Origin: Faecalibacillus intestinalis
Lineage (GTDB): Bacteria > Bacillota_I > Bacilli_A > Erysipelotrichales > Coprobacillaceae
NCBI RefSeq assembly: GCF_003024685.1
Contig: NZ_PYLQ01000011.1
Span: 18,958-82,957 of the forward strand
Length of the DNA: 64,000 bases
Direction: 5' to 3'
The translations under genes and the position numbers were made by a program. How positions within the stretch are numbered: position 1 is the first letter of the stretch; each line of letters begins with the position of its first letter. This document shows, piece by piece, positions 9,163 to 18,300 of the stretch. The notes beneath the pieces are model-generated. The model searched no databases and was not told the origin of the DNA. It was given only the letters and a program-made list of their open reading frames with translations.

Positions 9163-12100
9163 ATGAGTTATATAAAAAAGCTTATTGCGATGGTACTCAC
9201 TTTTGCAATGACATTGTCGATGGCAAGTATTGCAACTATTCAAGCTATGCAATCGCCTATTGAATTTAATAAAAGTAAGACGTATGCAGTAATTTCAAAA
9301 ACAAATAATAAAGCAATTTATGTACATAACATAAATTGGGGAAATAATGATACAAAGGCAGATGGTGATTATACAAGATCTGGGAAAGTATTACCAAATT
9401 CTATTTTTAAAATAACGCCATTAGATGATCAAAGTGGAGCGGATTCTTCTAAGGGTGAAGTAAAAGTAAATATTGAATATCAAACAGTAGATGGAAAATT
9501 ATATCCAATGCGTTCAGAAGGAAATGATTTTATTTTTGCTGATCCTCAACTTAGAGATTTAAATACTTACATTATTACTAAAACTGATGATAATGTAGGA
9601 ATTATTAGAGATATGACAAGAGGATATTATCTAAAAGTCAATGAACAAGGTGAAATTCGAAAATTAAGTGATGATGCAAGCCAAGCAACAGAATTTACAT
9701 TTGTTGAAAATCCACAACTTATTGATAATACAGCATATATTGAAAGTGTCGCTACTGGTAAATTAGTAACATTTAAAAATCAAAGTGATGAAGAATATGC
9801 ACCAATTTCTGTTACGGGTGATAAAGAAAATATTACAGATGATGAAAAATTTAATGTAAGTTATGGTACAAATGGTGATGGTATTAAAGATGTTGTAGCA
9901 TTTCAATCAGTAAGTAAACCAGGATATCAAATTGCCTCAGCTAAATGGATTGATGGTGCTACACCATTAGTTGGTTCTATTAACAGAAATGGTGGTTGGG
10001 AATCAATTGCTATTGAACCACTTGGTAATGGACAATTTGTTTTAAGAGATGCAGCAAAGGGGACTTATGTAAAAGTAAATGATGATAATATTTTAGAAGC
10101 AGGATGTGAAGCAACTGATGAAATTCCTGATAATGAAAGATTTATTATCCATACAAGTCAAGAATTAAGTGAAGTTTCTCACTTTACTTTTGATAAGAGT
10201 ACAAGAACAAAAACAAGTATAGATTTATCATGGGATAAACCATTGAATTTATATACTGATATTGAAGTATATGCAAAAGCTTCAAATGAAGTTGTATTTA
10301 ATAAAGTTACAACTATTACAAATGTCGATCATTATACTGTTAATGATTTAAAAGAAGGAACTCAATATGAATTCTATTTAAAATTTATTAGTGGTAATGG
10401 TAACTTAGAATTATCTGATAATCCGGTTTATGAAACTAAAAAAATCAAGGCTTCTACAAGAATTGGTGAAAAACCACAAACAGTAACAAATTTAAAATTA
10501 CAACAATCTAATAATCAATTTACTATTAATTTTGATAAAGCAAAAAATGCGACACATTATCGTATTTTAGGAGCAACAAGTATGTTTGGTCAATATACTG
10601 AAGTTGCTACTGTTAATACAAACAGCGCTAAAGTAAATGCACTAGATTCTAAAAATAAATATAACAACTATTATAAGGTTGTAGCATTAAATAATGGTAA
10701 TTTTGGAGATCTAGATTTTAGTAATGCGGAAGAAGCAGATGAATCTGAATATGTTTCTTTAGAAACTGAATTATTTGGTAGAAATACTTTTGTTTTCTCA
10801 CCAAATGATGATACAACAAAAATTGATGAATTATTGAATAAATTATTTAAACAACAAAATGATTATACAAATGATGCACAATTTAAAGGAAATCAATATC
10901 AAGTTTATTTCAAAAAAGGTGATTATACAAATACATCATGTATGTATTTGGGATTCTATACAACATTAAGTGGTTTAGGAAAAGTACCAACAGATGTTAA
11001 ATTAAATAATATTGCTATTCCAGCTTATCTTCCAGCAGGAGCTTTAGGTGGAAATGGCGACAATGCAACTTGTAATTTCTGGAGATCTGCTGAAAATCTA
11101 GCAGTTTATAATACAGGAAATGAACAAGGAAAAGCAGGATATGGTTCATATCGAGCAGATCAATTAAACTGGGCAGTGGCACAAGCTGCTCCACTTAGAA
11201 GAATTTATTCTGAAAGACCAATTGCTTATGATTGGAATTATGGATGGGCAAGTGGAGGATATGTTGCAGATTCATGGATTAATGCTTCATTTAATGATAA
11301 TGGAAATGAATTGAGTGCAGGTACTTTCTCTGGGCAACAATTTTATACAAGAAACTCAAAATTAAAAGGAAATGCATATGGAACGACTTTAAATAATTTC
11401 TTCCAAGGAGTTGAAGCAAGTAATTTACCAAAAGCAGATGGAACAAGTGGTGAAGAATTATTAAGTGGACAAGGTGCTTCTAACTGGAATATTCCAGCAA
11501 GTGATGGAGGACAACAAGTATTCACGCATATTGATCAAACAAAAGAATTAGCAGAAAAACCATTCCTATATATGGATGATGATGGTGAATATAAAGTATT
11601 TGTTCCTTCAGTTCAAAAGAATACAAAAGGTATTAGTTGGGGAGAAGGTAAAGATAATAATGGTATGGGAGCTGGAAAATCTATTTCTTTAGATGAATTT
11701 TATGTTGCTAAACCAACAGATTCTGCAAGCGATATTAACAAAGCTTTAGATGAAGGTAAAAATATTTACTTTACTCCAGGAACATATCATGCTAAGGAAA
11801 CAATTCATGTAAAAAAAGCTGATACAATTGTCTTAGGTAGTGGAATGACTTCAATTATTCCTGATAATGATGATGCAGCTATGTTAGTTGATGATGTTGA
11901 CGGAGTAAGAGTTGCTGGAATTATTTTTGATGCAGGTAGTCATTCAAAATATTTATTAAAAGTAGGGAAAACAGGAAGTAAAAATAGTCATAAAGATGAT
12001 CCAACAATTTTACAAGATTTATTCTTTAGAGTTGGTGGAACAACAGATACATTGACAACAGCAGATAATGCTTTAGAGATTAATAGTCATAATGTTTTAT

Positions 12101-13413
12101 GTGATCACTTCTGGATTTGGCGTGCAGATCATGGAACTGGTGTTGCTTGGGATGGAAATGTTTCAAATCATGGATTAATTGTTAATGGTGATGATGTAAC
12201 ATGTTACGCTTTATTTAATGAACATTTCAACAAATATGATACATTATGGAATGGTGAAAATGGTTCAACATATTTCTATCAAAATGAAAAATGTTATGAT
12301 CCTATTTCTCAAGAAAGTTGGATGTCTCATAATGGTTCGGTAAATGGTTATGCAGCTTATAAAGTAGCTAATAATGTAAAAAAACATTATGCAGTTGGAT
12401 TAGGTATTTATAATGTATTTATTTATACAGGTGGAACTTTAGGAGAAAATGGGCAACCAGGAACTTTAGGTGATGGTAAAACTGTTTCTATTTCAATGGA
12501 TAATGCAATTGAAGTTCCTAATAATAAAGATGTATTAATTGAAAATGCTTGTATTCAAACATTTGCTAATGAAGATGGAGCTTTACAAAAATTTAATTCT
12601 ATTATTAATGGTGTTGGTTCAGGTGTAAGCAGTGGTATTACAGGAGAAGGATGGTCTAGAAAATTCTTATTAAATTATAGAAATGGTACTGCTGTTGTTG
12701 GTAAAGCTAATAATAGTGATCAAAAAGGTAAATATATTGGTGTGAATACAATAGAAAATATTAAACAATTAGGAGATGATGATTTAGATTTAGATGAATT
12801 AAAAGAACTTGTTAACAATAAAAAGAATGAAAATTTATATACAGAAGATAGTTATAAAAAATATGCAGACATTTATGCTGATGCATCAAAAATTTTAACA
12901 ACCGATGGATTAAAATATAGTATACAAAAAGATGTAGATGAAGCGGTGAAAAAATTAAAAGATGCACAAGCTCAATTAGAAATAAAAGTTAATAAAGATG
13001 AATTAGATAAACTTTATACAGATAAAAAAGATTTTAAAGAAGAAAGCTATACCGCTGATTCATGGAAAGTATTTAAAGATGCATTGTCAAAAGCTCAAGA
13101 AGTTCTTAATAATGAAAATGCCACTCAAGAAGAAGTCAATCAAGCTTATGGTGCTTTAAAAGAAGCTACTGATGCATTAAAAACTAAAACAACAACTCCT
13201 AGTGAAGAAGAAACTAAAGGAGATAAATTAGGAAATGCAAATGGACAAGGAGATAATCAAAAAGGGCAAACAACTCAAGAAAGAAATGCAATAAATAGAA
13301 ATAAGTCTAAAGTAAAAACAGGTGATAATATGAAAGTTGTACCATATGCATTATTAATGATGGCTGCAGCAGGTGGATATGTTACTGTTTGTAGAAGAAA
13401 TAAGGAAAATTAA
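9163..13413 (+). CDS. Secreted, wall-anchored right-handed beta-helix protein, probable glycan hydrolase or lyase
   Basis: 1416 residues. Signal peptide 1-29 (KKLIAMVLTFAMTLSMAS). Residues ~40-330 look like trefoil-type beta repeats. Two FnIII-like modules lie at ~330-425 and ~435-530. A large domain (~540-1190) has a pectate-lyase-like beta-helix (YFTPGTYHAKETIHV, FWIWRADHGTGVAW, NGDDVTCYALFNEHF). Two FIVAR-like helical modules (~1224-1350) follow. The end is KVKTGDN, a hydrophobic segment and RRNKEN. The core resembles secreted proteins often labelled adenylyl cyclase or factor 5/8 proteins in actinomycetes; GH55- or GH87-like activity is possible, but I cannot assign a family. Expression probably responds to CcpA. 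The GH128-like gene starts 3 bases downstream. Confidence 0.75.
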   Translation: MSYIKKLIAMVLTFAMTLSMASIATIQAMQSPIEFNKSKTYAVISKTNNKAIYVHNINWGNNDTKADGDYTRSGKVLPNSIFKITPLDDQSGADSSKGEVKVNIEYQTVDGKLYPMRSEGNDFIFADPQLRDLNTYIITKTDDNVGIIRDMTRGYYLKVNEQGEIRKLSDDASQATEFTFVENPQLIDNTAYIESVATGKLVTFKNQSDEEYAPISVTGDKENITDDEKFNVSYGTNGDGIKDVVAFQSVSKPGYQIASAKWIDGATPLVGSINRNGGWESIAIEPLGNGQFVLRDAAKGTYVKVNDDNILEAGCEATDEIPDNERFIIHTSQELSEVSHFTFDKSTRTKTSIDLSWDKPLNLYTDIEVYAKASNEVVFNKVTTITNVDHYTVNDLKEGTQYEFYLKFISGNGNLELSDNPVYETKKIKASTRIGEKPQTVTNLKLQQSNNQFTINFDKAKNATHYRILGATSMFGQYTEVATVNTNSAKVNALDSKNKYNNYYKVVALNNGNFGDLDFSNAEEADESEYVSLETELFGRNTFVFSPNDDTTKIDELLNKLFKQQNDYTNDAQFKGNQYQVYFKKGDYTNTSCMYLGFYTTLSGLGKVPTDVKLNNIAIPAYLPAGALGGNGDNATCNFWRSAENLAVYNTGNEQGKAGYGSYRADQLNWAVAQAAPLRRIYSERPIAYDWNYGWASGGYVADSWINASFNDNGNELSAGTFSGQQFYTRNSKLKGNAYGTTLNNFFQGVEASNLPKADGTSGEELLSGQGASNWNIPASDGGQQVFTHIDQTKELAEKPFLYMDDDGEYKVFVPSVQKNTKGISWGEGKDNNGMGAGKSISLDEFYVAKPTDSASDINKALDEGKNIYFTPGTYHAKETIHVKKADTIVLGSGMTSIIPDNDDAAMLVDDVDGVRVAGIIFDAGSHSKYLLKVGKTGSKNSHKDDPTILQDLFFRVGGTTDTLTTADNALEINSHNVLCDHFWIWRADHGTGVAWDGNVSNHGLIVNGDDVTCYALFNEHFNKYDTLWNGENGSTYFYQNEKCYDPISQESWMSHNGSVNGYAAYKVANNVKKHYAVGLGIYNVFIYTGGTLGENGQPGTLGDGKTVSISMDNAIEVPNNKDVLIENACIQTFANEDGALQKFNSIINGVGSGVSSGITGEGWSRKFLLNYRNGTAVVGKANNSDQKGKYIGVNTIENIKQLGDDDLDLDELKELVNNKKNENLYTEDSYKKYADIYADASKILTTDGLKYSIQKDVDEAVKKLKDAQAQLEIKVNKDELDKLYTDKKDFKEESYTADSWKVFKDALSKAQEVLNNENATQEEVNQAYGALKEATDALKTKTTTPSEEETKGDKLGNANGQGDNQKGQTTQERNAINRNKSKVKTGDNMKVVPYALLMMAAAGGYVTVCRRNKEN

Positions 13414-13415
13414 AA

Positions 13416-14861
13416 ATGAAAAGATTTAAAAAATTGGGCGTTGCACTTTTAAGTGCAACCCTCCTCCTTATACCTTGTATGACTTCTATCAATGCACAAG
13501 ATAATCCTTATGATACTTGGAAAACAACAGCTTTAAAATCTCCATCTAAAGGACAACTTGTAGCAGCTGGAGATATCAAGATTTCATGGAATTCTTTAGA
13601 AAAAGTTCAACATTATGATATTTATTTTGATGGGAAATATGAAAAAAGTGTAGAAGCAAATATAACACAAACAACTATTTATTCAACAGCAGTAGCAAGA
13701 CATACAATAAGAGTTGTTGCTGTTTTAGAAAATAATGATGAAATAAATGTAAGTGAGCGTACATTTTATATTTCAAAAAAAGGAATAGGGTTATATGAGG
13801 ATGATCAAGGTATTAATTCATTAAGCTATGTACAAAATATGGGGGTTTCTTGGTATTATAACTGGGGTGAAGAAGCTTATGATAATCAAGATGAAGTAAA
13901 TAGCGAGTTAGAATTTGTACCGATGATATGGAATGATGCAGGAAATGTTAGTGAACGCTTAAAATCATTAAAAGAAAAGGGGTATGATAAGGTGTTAAGT
14001 TTCAATGAACCTGATTATGATCAAGAAGCAAATATGTCGGTTGACTTAGCTTCTGGTTATAATCAAGATTTCCATTCAAGTGGATTAAGAGTTGGTTCTC
14101 CAGCAGTAAGTGAATCTACAGTTAAAAAAAATGGCTGGTTTGAAAACTATTGGAATCGGCTAGAAATAAAAGATGATTTTATTGCTGTTCATAATTATCC
14201 AGGATATGTTGGATTAGATAGTGAAGAATATACACCTAAAAAAGCAGCAAAAAGCTTTTTGAAATATATGAATGATATTTATGATTGTTATCAAAAACCT
14301 ATTTGGGTAACAGAATTTGCAGTAGCAGCTTGGGATTCAAATGAATATTGGCATCCATATGATGGAAATGATGAACAACATAATAAAGCTGTTCAAGAAT
14401 TTATGAAATATGTTATTAATGGTTTTGATGATATTCAAGGACTAGATGATCTTTCTTTTGTAGAAAGATATGCTTGGTTCAGTTTTGATGCTACGCAGTT
14501 ACAAAGTGCATCAAGTGCTTTATTCTATAATACTAAAGATACATCAAATCAAAATCAATTAGGTGTACTTACAGATTTAGGAAATGTATATAGAAATGAA
14601 TGTGGAAATCCACTTCATTATACATTACCTTATTTAGATGGAAGCAAAGATCCATCTTCTATTGAAGAAGATAGATACATAGAAGATCAATTTCATCATG
14701 ATGTGATACAAGGAGATGATCAGACAAATAAACAATTATCATCAAATATAGAAAGAAAATCTGTTCAAACAGATGATCAAACATCTTATATGTTCTTTAT
14801 ATTAATGATGATTACATCATTAATGGGCATATTCTTATTAAAAAATAAAAATGAATATTAA
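13416..14861 (+). CDS. Secreted GH128-like beta-1,3-glucanase (Glyco_hydro_cc), membrane-anchored
   Basis: 481 residues. Signal peptide 1-27 (VALLSATLLLIPCMTSINA), an N-terminal FnIII-like module (~35-120), then a TIM-barrel domain. It has FNEPDYDQ with acid/base Glu near 198 and WVTEFAVAAWD with nucleophile Glu near 299, the signature pair of the Asl1/GH128 group, whose known members cut beta-1,3-glucan. The C-terminus is a transmembrane helix plus KNKNEY preceded by VQTDDQ, so the TG of a sorting signal is missing. It is coupled to the preceding gene (2 bases between stop and start). The pair may degrade fungal or yeast glucan (inference). Confidence 0.75.
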   Translation: MKRFKKLGVALLSATLLLIPCMTSINAQDNPYDTWKTTALKSPSKGQLVAAGDIKISWNSLEKVQHYDIYFDGKYEKSVEANITQTTIYSTAVARHTIRVVAVLENNDEINVSERTFYISKKGIGLYEDDQGINSLSYVQNMGVSWYYNWGEEAYDNQDEVNSELEFVPMIWNDAGNVSERLKSLKEKGYDKVLSFNEPDYDQEANMSVDLASGYNQDFHSSGLRVGSPAVSESTVKKNGWFENYWNRLEIKDDFIAVHNYPGYVGLDSEEYTPKKAAKSFLKYMNDIYDCYQKPIWVTEFAVAAWDSNEYWHPYDGNDEQHNKAVQEFMKYVINGFDDIQGLDDLSFVERYAWFSFDATQLQSASSALFYNTKDTSNQNQLGVLTDLGNVYRNECGNPLHYTLPYLDGSKDPSSIEEDRYIEDQFHHDVIQGDDQTNKQLSSNIERKSVQTDDQTSYMFFILMMITSLMGIFLLKNKNEY

Positions 14862-14933
14862 AATATTTACAAATCATAATTAAAATTTTTAACACCTTCT
14901 ATACAAAACATGTAAATATGAGAGGATTTAGGG

Positions 14934-15170
14934 ATGGAATTATTAGAAAGAATAAGATTTATTACTAATAGCGACTATATTTCAGATTTAGCATGTAATC
15001 GTTATTTAACTTTCTATCAATTTCATGAAATTGAAGAAATTAATATTGATGATTATTCTTTAAAAGAATGGAACGATGCAGCAAAATATGTGAGTAATCA
15101 AAATAAAGAATTTAATAATAGTTTAGATGCTAAAAAATATATATGTTCTATATTAATGCATAAGGAGTAG
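14934..15170 (+). CDS. Small orphan protein, 78 aa
   Basis: No recognised family. Charged, without signal peptide or membrane segment, so probably cytoplasmic. It starts MELLERIRFITNSDYISDL and has the core IDDYSLKEWNDAAKYV. The ATG follows a GAGAGGAT-type site. It lies after the two secreted enzymes and ends in its own terminator. A decayed paralogue lies on the far side of the adhesin gene (21012-21263), and conservation between the two supports a real gene. A role linked to these surface protein genes is only guilt by association. Confidence 0.7.
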   Translation: MELLERIRFITNSDYISDLACNRYLTFYQFHEIEEINIDDYSLKEWNDAAKYVSNQNKEFNNSLDAKKYICSILMHKE

Positions 15171-15185
15171 CAATACTCCTTTTTT
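15162..15185 (+). terminator. Intrinsic terminator of the small protein gene
   Basis: AAGGAGTA (15162-15169), GCAA loop, TACTCCTT (15174-15181), T run to 15185. It includes the stop codon and abuts element copy 2. Confidence 0.85.
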
Positions 15186-15210
15186 GTTACAAGAAATGTA
15201 AATTGTGACA
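15182..15210 (+). promoter_or_regulatory. 29-bp element, copy 2 of 3
   Basis: TTTTGTTACAA, 11 bases containing AAATGTAAA, then TGTGACA. It has the same length and spacing as copies 1 and 3. It lies about 65 bp upstream of the riboswitch, near where the adhesin promoter must be. Confidence 0.5.
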
Positions 15211-15276
15211 AGGAAAATGAATAGTATTCATTTTTATTAAAATATATTTTATATTATAGGCGTAGTTAGATATATT

Positions 15277-15341
15277 CAGCAAAGTAATCGAAAGGTTATG
15301 ACGCAAAGCTAAAGGGGCTTTAAAATGCTAGCCAGTTGCAA
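15277..15341 (+). promoter_or_regulatory. Cyclic-di-GMP-I (GEMM-I) riboswitch aptamer
   Basis: Order of class I hallmarks: GCAA 5' P1 arm (15279-15282); a P2 hairpin closed by a GAAA tetraloop (15290-15293); the invariant GACGCAAAGC (15300-15309); the P3 arm with GGGGCTT; ATGCTAGCCAG; and the TTGC 3' P1 arm (15336-15339). The GNRA tetraloop, ACGCAAAGC and AGCCAG together are characteristic of this aptamer. Its 3' end is also the 5' arm of a terminator, so ligand binding should prevent termination, an ON switch (inference). It controls the adhesin gene at 15393. Confidence 0.88.
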
Positions 15342-15363
15342 TAGGATTTGTAAATGGCTTTTT
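15330..15363 (+). terminator. Riboswitch expression-platform terminator
   Basis: AGCCAGTTGCAA (15330-15341) pairs with TTGTAAATGGCT (15348-15359) with one mismatch and one G-U pair, followed by TTTTT. It shares AGCCAGTTGC with the aptamer, so the two folds exclude each other. Confidence 0.75.
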
Positions 15364-15392
15364 GTATTTTAAATTAAGGGAAGGTGTAAAAG

Positions 15393-18300
15393 ATGAAAAA
15401 AATATTTAAAAAGTTTAAAGGAATATTTTGTTTTACGATATGTTTATGTATTGCAGTCGCAACATTCCAAGTAGGTGTATTTGCCGAGGAATCAGGTGTC
15501 ATTGTTAATTCAAAGTTATTACAAAATAATGATGGTACTGTTTATGGTAATGGAATACTAAGTGGTTTAGGAGATAATGGAACGCCTGAGTTAAATCAAT
15601 TATGTTATAACAAAGAGACAGGAGAAAATAGAGGCTATGATAATTCTCAAGCAAATGATATCGTATGTTCTTTTGATACTGTTACATATAGGGTCAATAC
15701 GACTCTTCAAAATTTAGGTAATGTTAATCATACAATTACTTATGAATTTATTATTCCAAATGATGATGAATTAGTTTTATCAACACAAACTGTAACATCG
15801 GATAAAATACCTGAACCAGTCATTGATGGTAATAATAAAATCTATACGATTTCAAAAGAATTAAATGTAAATGAGTATAATGGTGGAGCTATTGGTGTAG
15901 GATTTGGTTTACAAATTAAAAATAAACATCAAGATGATACAATTGAACCAACAATTAATGTTTATGTAGATAATGATAAAAATCATATGTCTACTGTTGA
16001 TAATATGAAGCCAGTTATTGTTACAACTGCCCCAATGTACAATATCGTTTTAAAAAAGAAAACTGAAACAATAAAACTCGCTGAATATGATTTTGATAGT
16101 GATCATACAGGTTATTATGGTAATCCTTTATTAAATGGAAAAGATAAAGATATTAAAGGATATAAAATTAATTATGGTGTTGCTTTAGAAGTAAGAAAAC
16201 CAGGTAATGGAATGAGAGGAGTTGAATTACCTGATCCAACAAAACCATTTAAATTTGATGTTGATTTAAGTGAATTTACTGTAAATGGTATAAATGCATC
16301 TAGTGATTTTACGCCTTTATTATATAGAGTGTGTGAAAATAAAAGAGATGGCGATGCAGTAACTGATATAGCATATTCAAATAAAAATGCTTCTGGTAAT
16401 GCTAATGATCGTATTTATTGTAGTAATAGTGGAAATTACGTAGTTACACAAGAAGGTACGACTTTACATTTTGAAGTTACTGGATACGATACTGATTTTA
16501 ATCATTTCCCAACTGGCTATGAAAATATGCCTATTGGTTATTCAAATGGGGATATTAATTCAATTTTAGAAGGTGTTTTCTCTACACAACAATTTCAAGT
16601 AGTATATCCTAATAACAATGAAACAACATCTTTATCATCATATAATCCTGATACAACAGGAAAAACTAATATAAGTGCAACAGCTAAAGTCATCAATATG
16701 CATGCATATTCTGAAGTTGATGGTAATGTAACTACAAAAGAAACTAAAATAGATGATAATAAACAAACATCAAATTGGGATAATACAAGTCCAGGTAGTA
16801 GAAATCAAAGTATTTTTTACAGTTCTACATCAAATAAAAAAACATGGACTGATGAATATACTCCTGGAAAGAAATTTACTAACGTAGATGGGGATATTGC
16901 TGCTGTTGGAGCAACTGATTTAGGATTTACAGTAGGCTATGATCAAACGAATATTATTTCTGAAGATGGTAATATTAATAATTATCCAGTAGCTATAGAT
17001 CAACTTGTTTTATTTAATAGAAATGCTTTTGATGAAGTAAAGATGAAAAATTTTTCAAGAGAAGATACTGGCTACAAATGTAAAATATCATATGGTATTT
17101 CTAATGATGGAGAAGCTTTAACTAATGAATCTATGAGAACTAAAAATTTAAGTGATTTTAAATTTTATGATAGTCTTGAAGATATGAAGGATGATTTGAA
17201 GAATAATGGTCGTAAACAAACGTGTTGTGATGTTGTTTATGTGCAATATAGAGGTTGTCCAACAAAAAAAGGTAAACCTGATGTCAATTTACTTACGCAA
17301 TTTACATCAAATTTAAAGAAAAATCCAAATATAGCAGATCAAGTATACATGGTTACCGCTGTTACTAACACATGGAGTATTAGTGATATGCAAGCATATG
17401 AACAAGATGTTCGAGAATATAGAGGAAAAACAAATGGTGAAAAATTAAATTCAGAAGATTGGAAACAATGGATTTGGCATAAAACTGAACAAGGGAAAAA
17501 ACCAGATGAACTATTTAAAAATATAAATCCTTCAAATGCTACACTTGACTATAGAAATGAATATACTGTTCCAACTTATGAAAATGGAGTTTATTCAGAT
17601 AAAGTAACTCCAAATAATAATATTACTTTTGCTGATGGTATTTATGTTGTCCCATATACAACAAGTATCACAAAACAAGTAGCTCAAAAGAGTAATGGAG
17701 AATCAAGAAAATTTTATAATGTTTCTTCTAATGAAAGATATGTAGATTATAAAATTGATAGTAAAATGAGTTTTTGGGATAATGTAACTATTCCAGAGGG
17801 TTCTACAACAACAGTTTATTTAGAAGATACTTTACCAGATGGTCTTACTTATATACCTAATAGTGCATATTGGGGTGGAAACTATAAATCACAATTTCCT
17901 AAAGAAGGTAAGGTAGAAGGTGGAAAAGCGATTGAACCTACAATAAGTACAAATGAAAATGGAAAAACTGTTTTAAAATGGAAAATTAAAAAAGTTAATT
18001 TAGTTAATGGAACTTTACCATCACTTTATTATTCATGTAAAATTGGTAATACAACAGATCTTAATCAAGATGTAAATAATAATGATGTTTTACAAAATAC
18101 AATTAATATACAGACAGATGAAGATAAAAGACCGTTTACAACTTATAATAATAATGAAGTTACAACATCAATTATAGTTAATAAAAATAATGAATTTTAT
18201 TTAGGTAAAACAGGTAAGTCTGTATTAGAACTAGAAGATAAAGGAGATTTTAATTTATTATTAAGTAATGTAAATTCTAATGCAAGAGATGATGTTTTTG

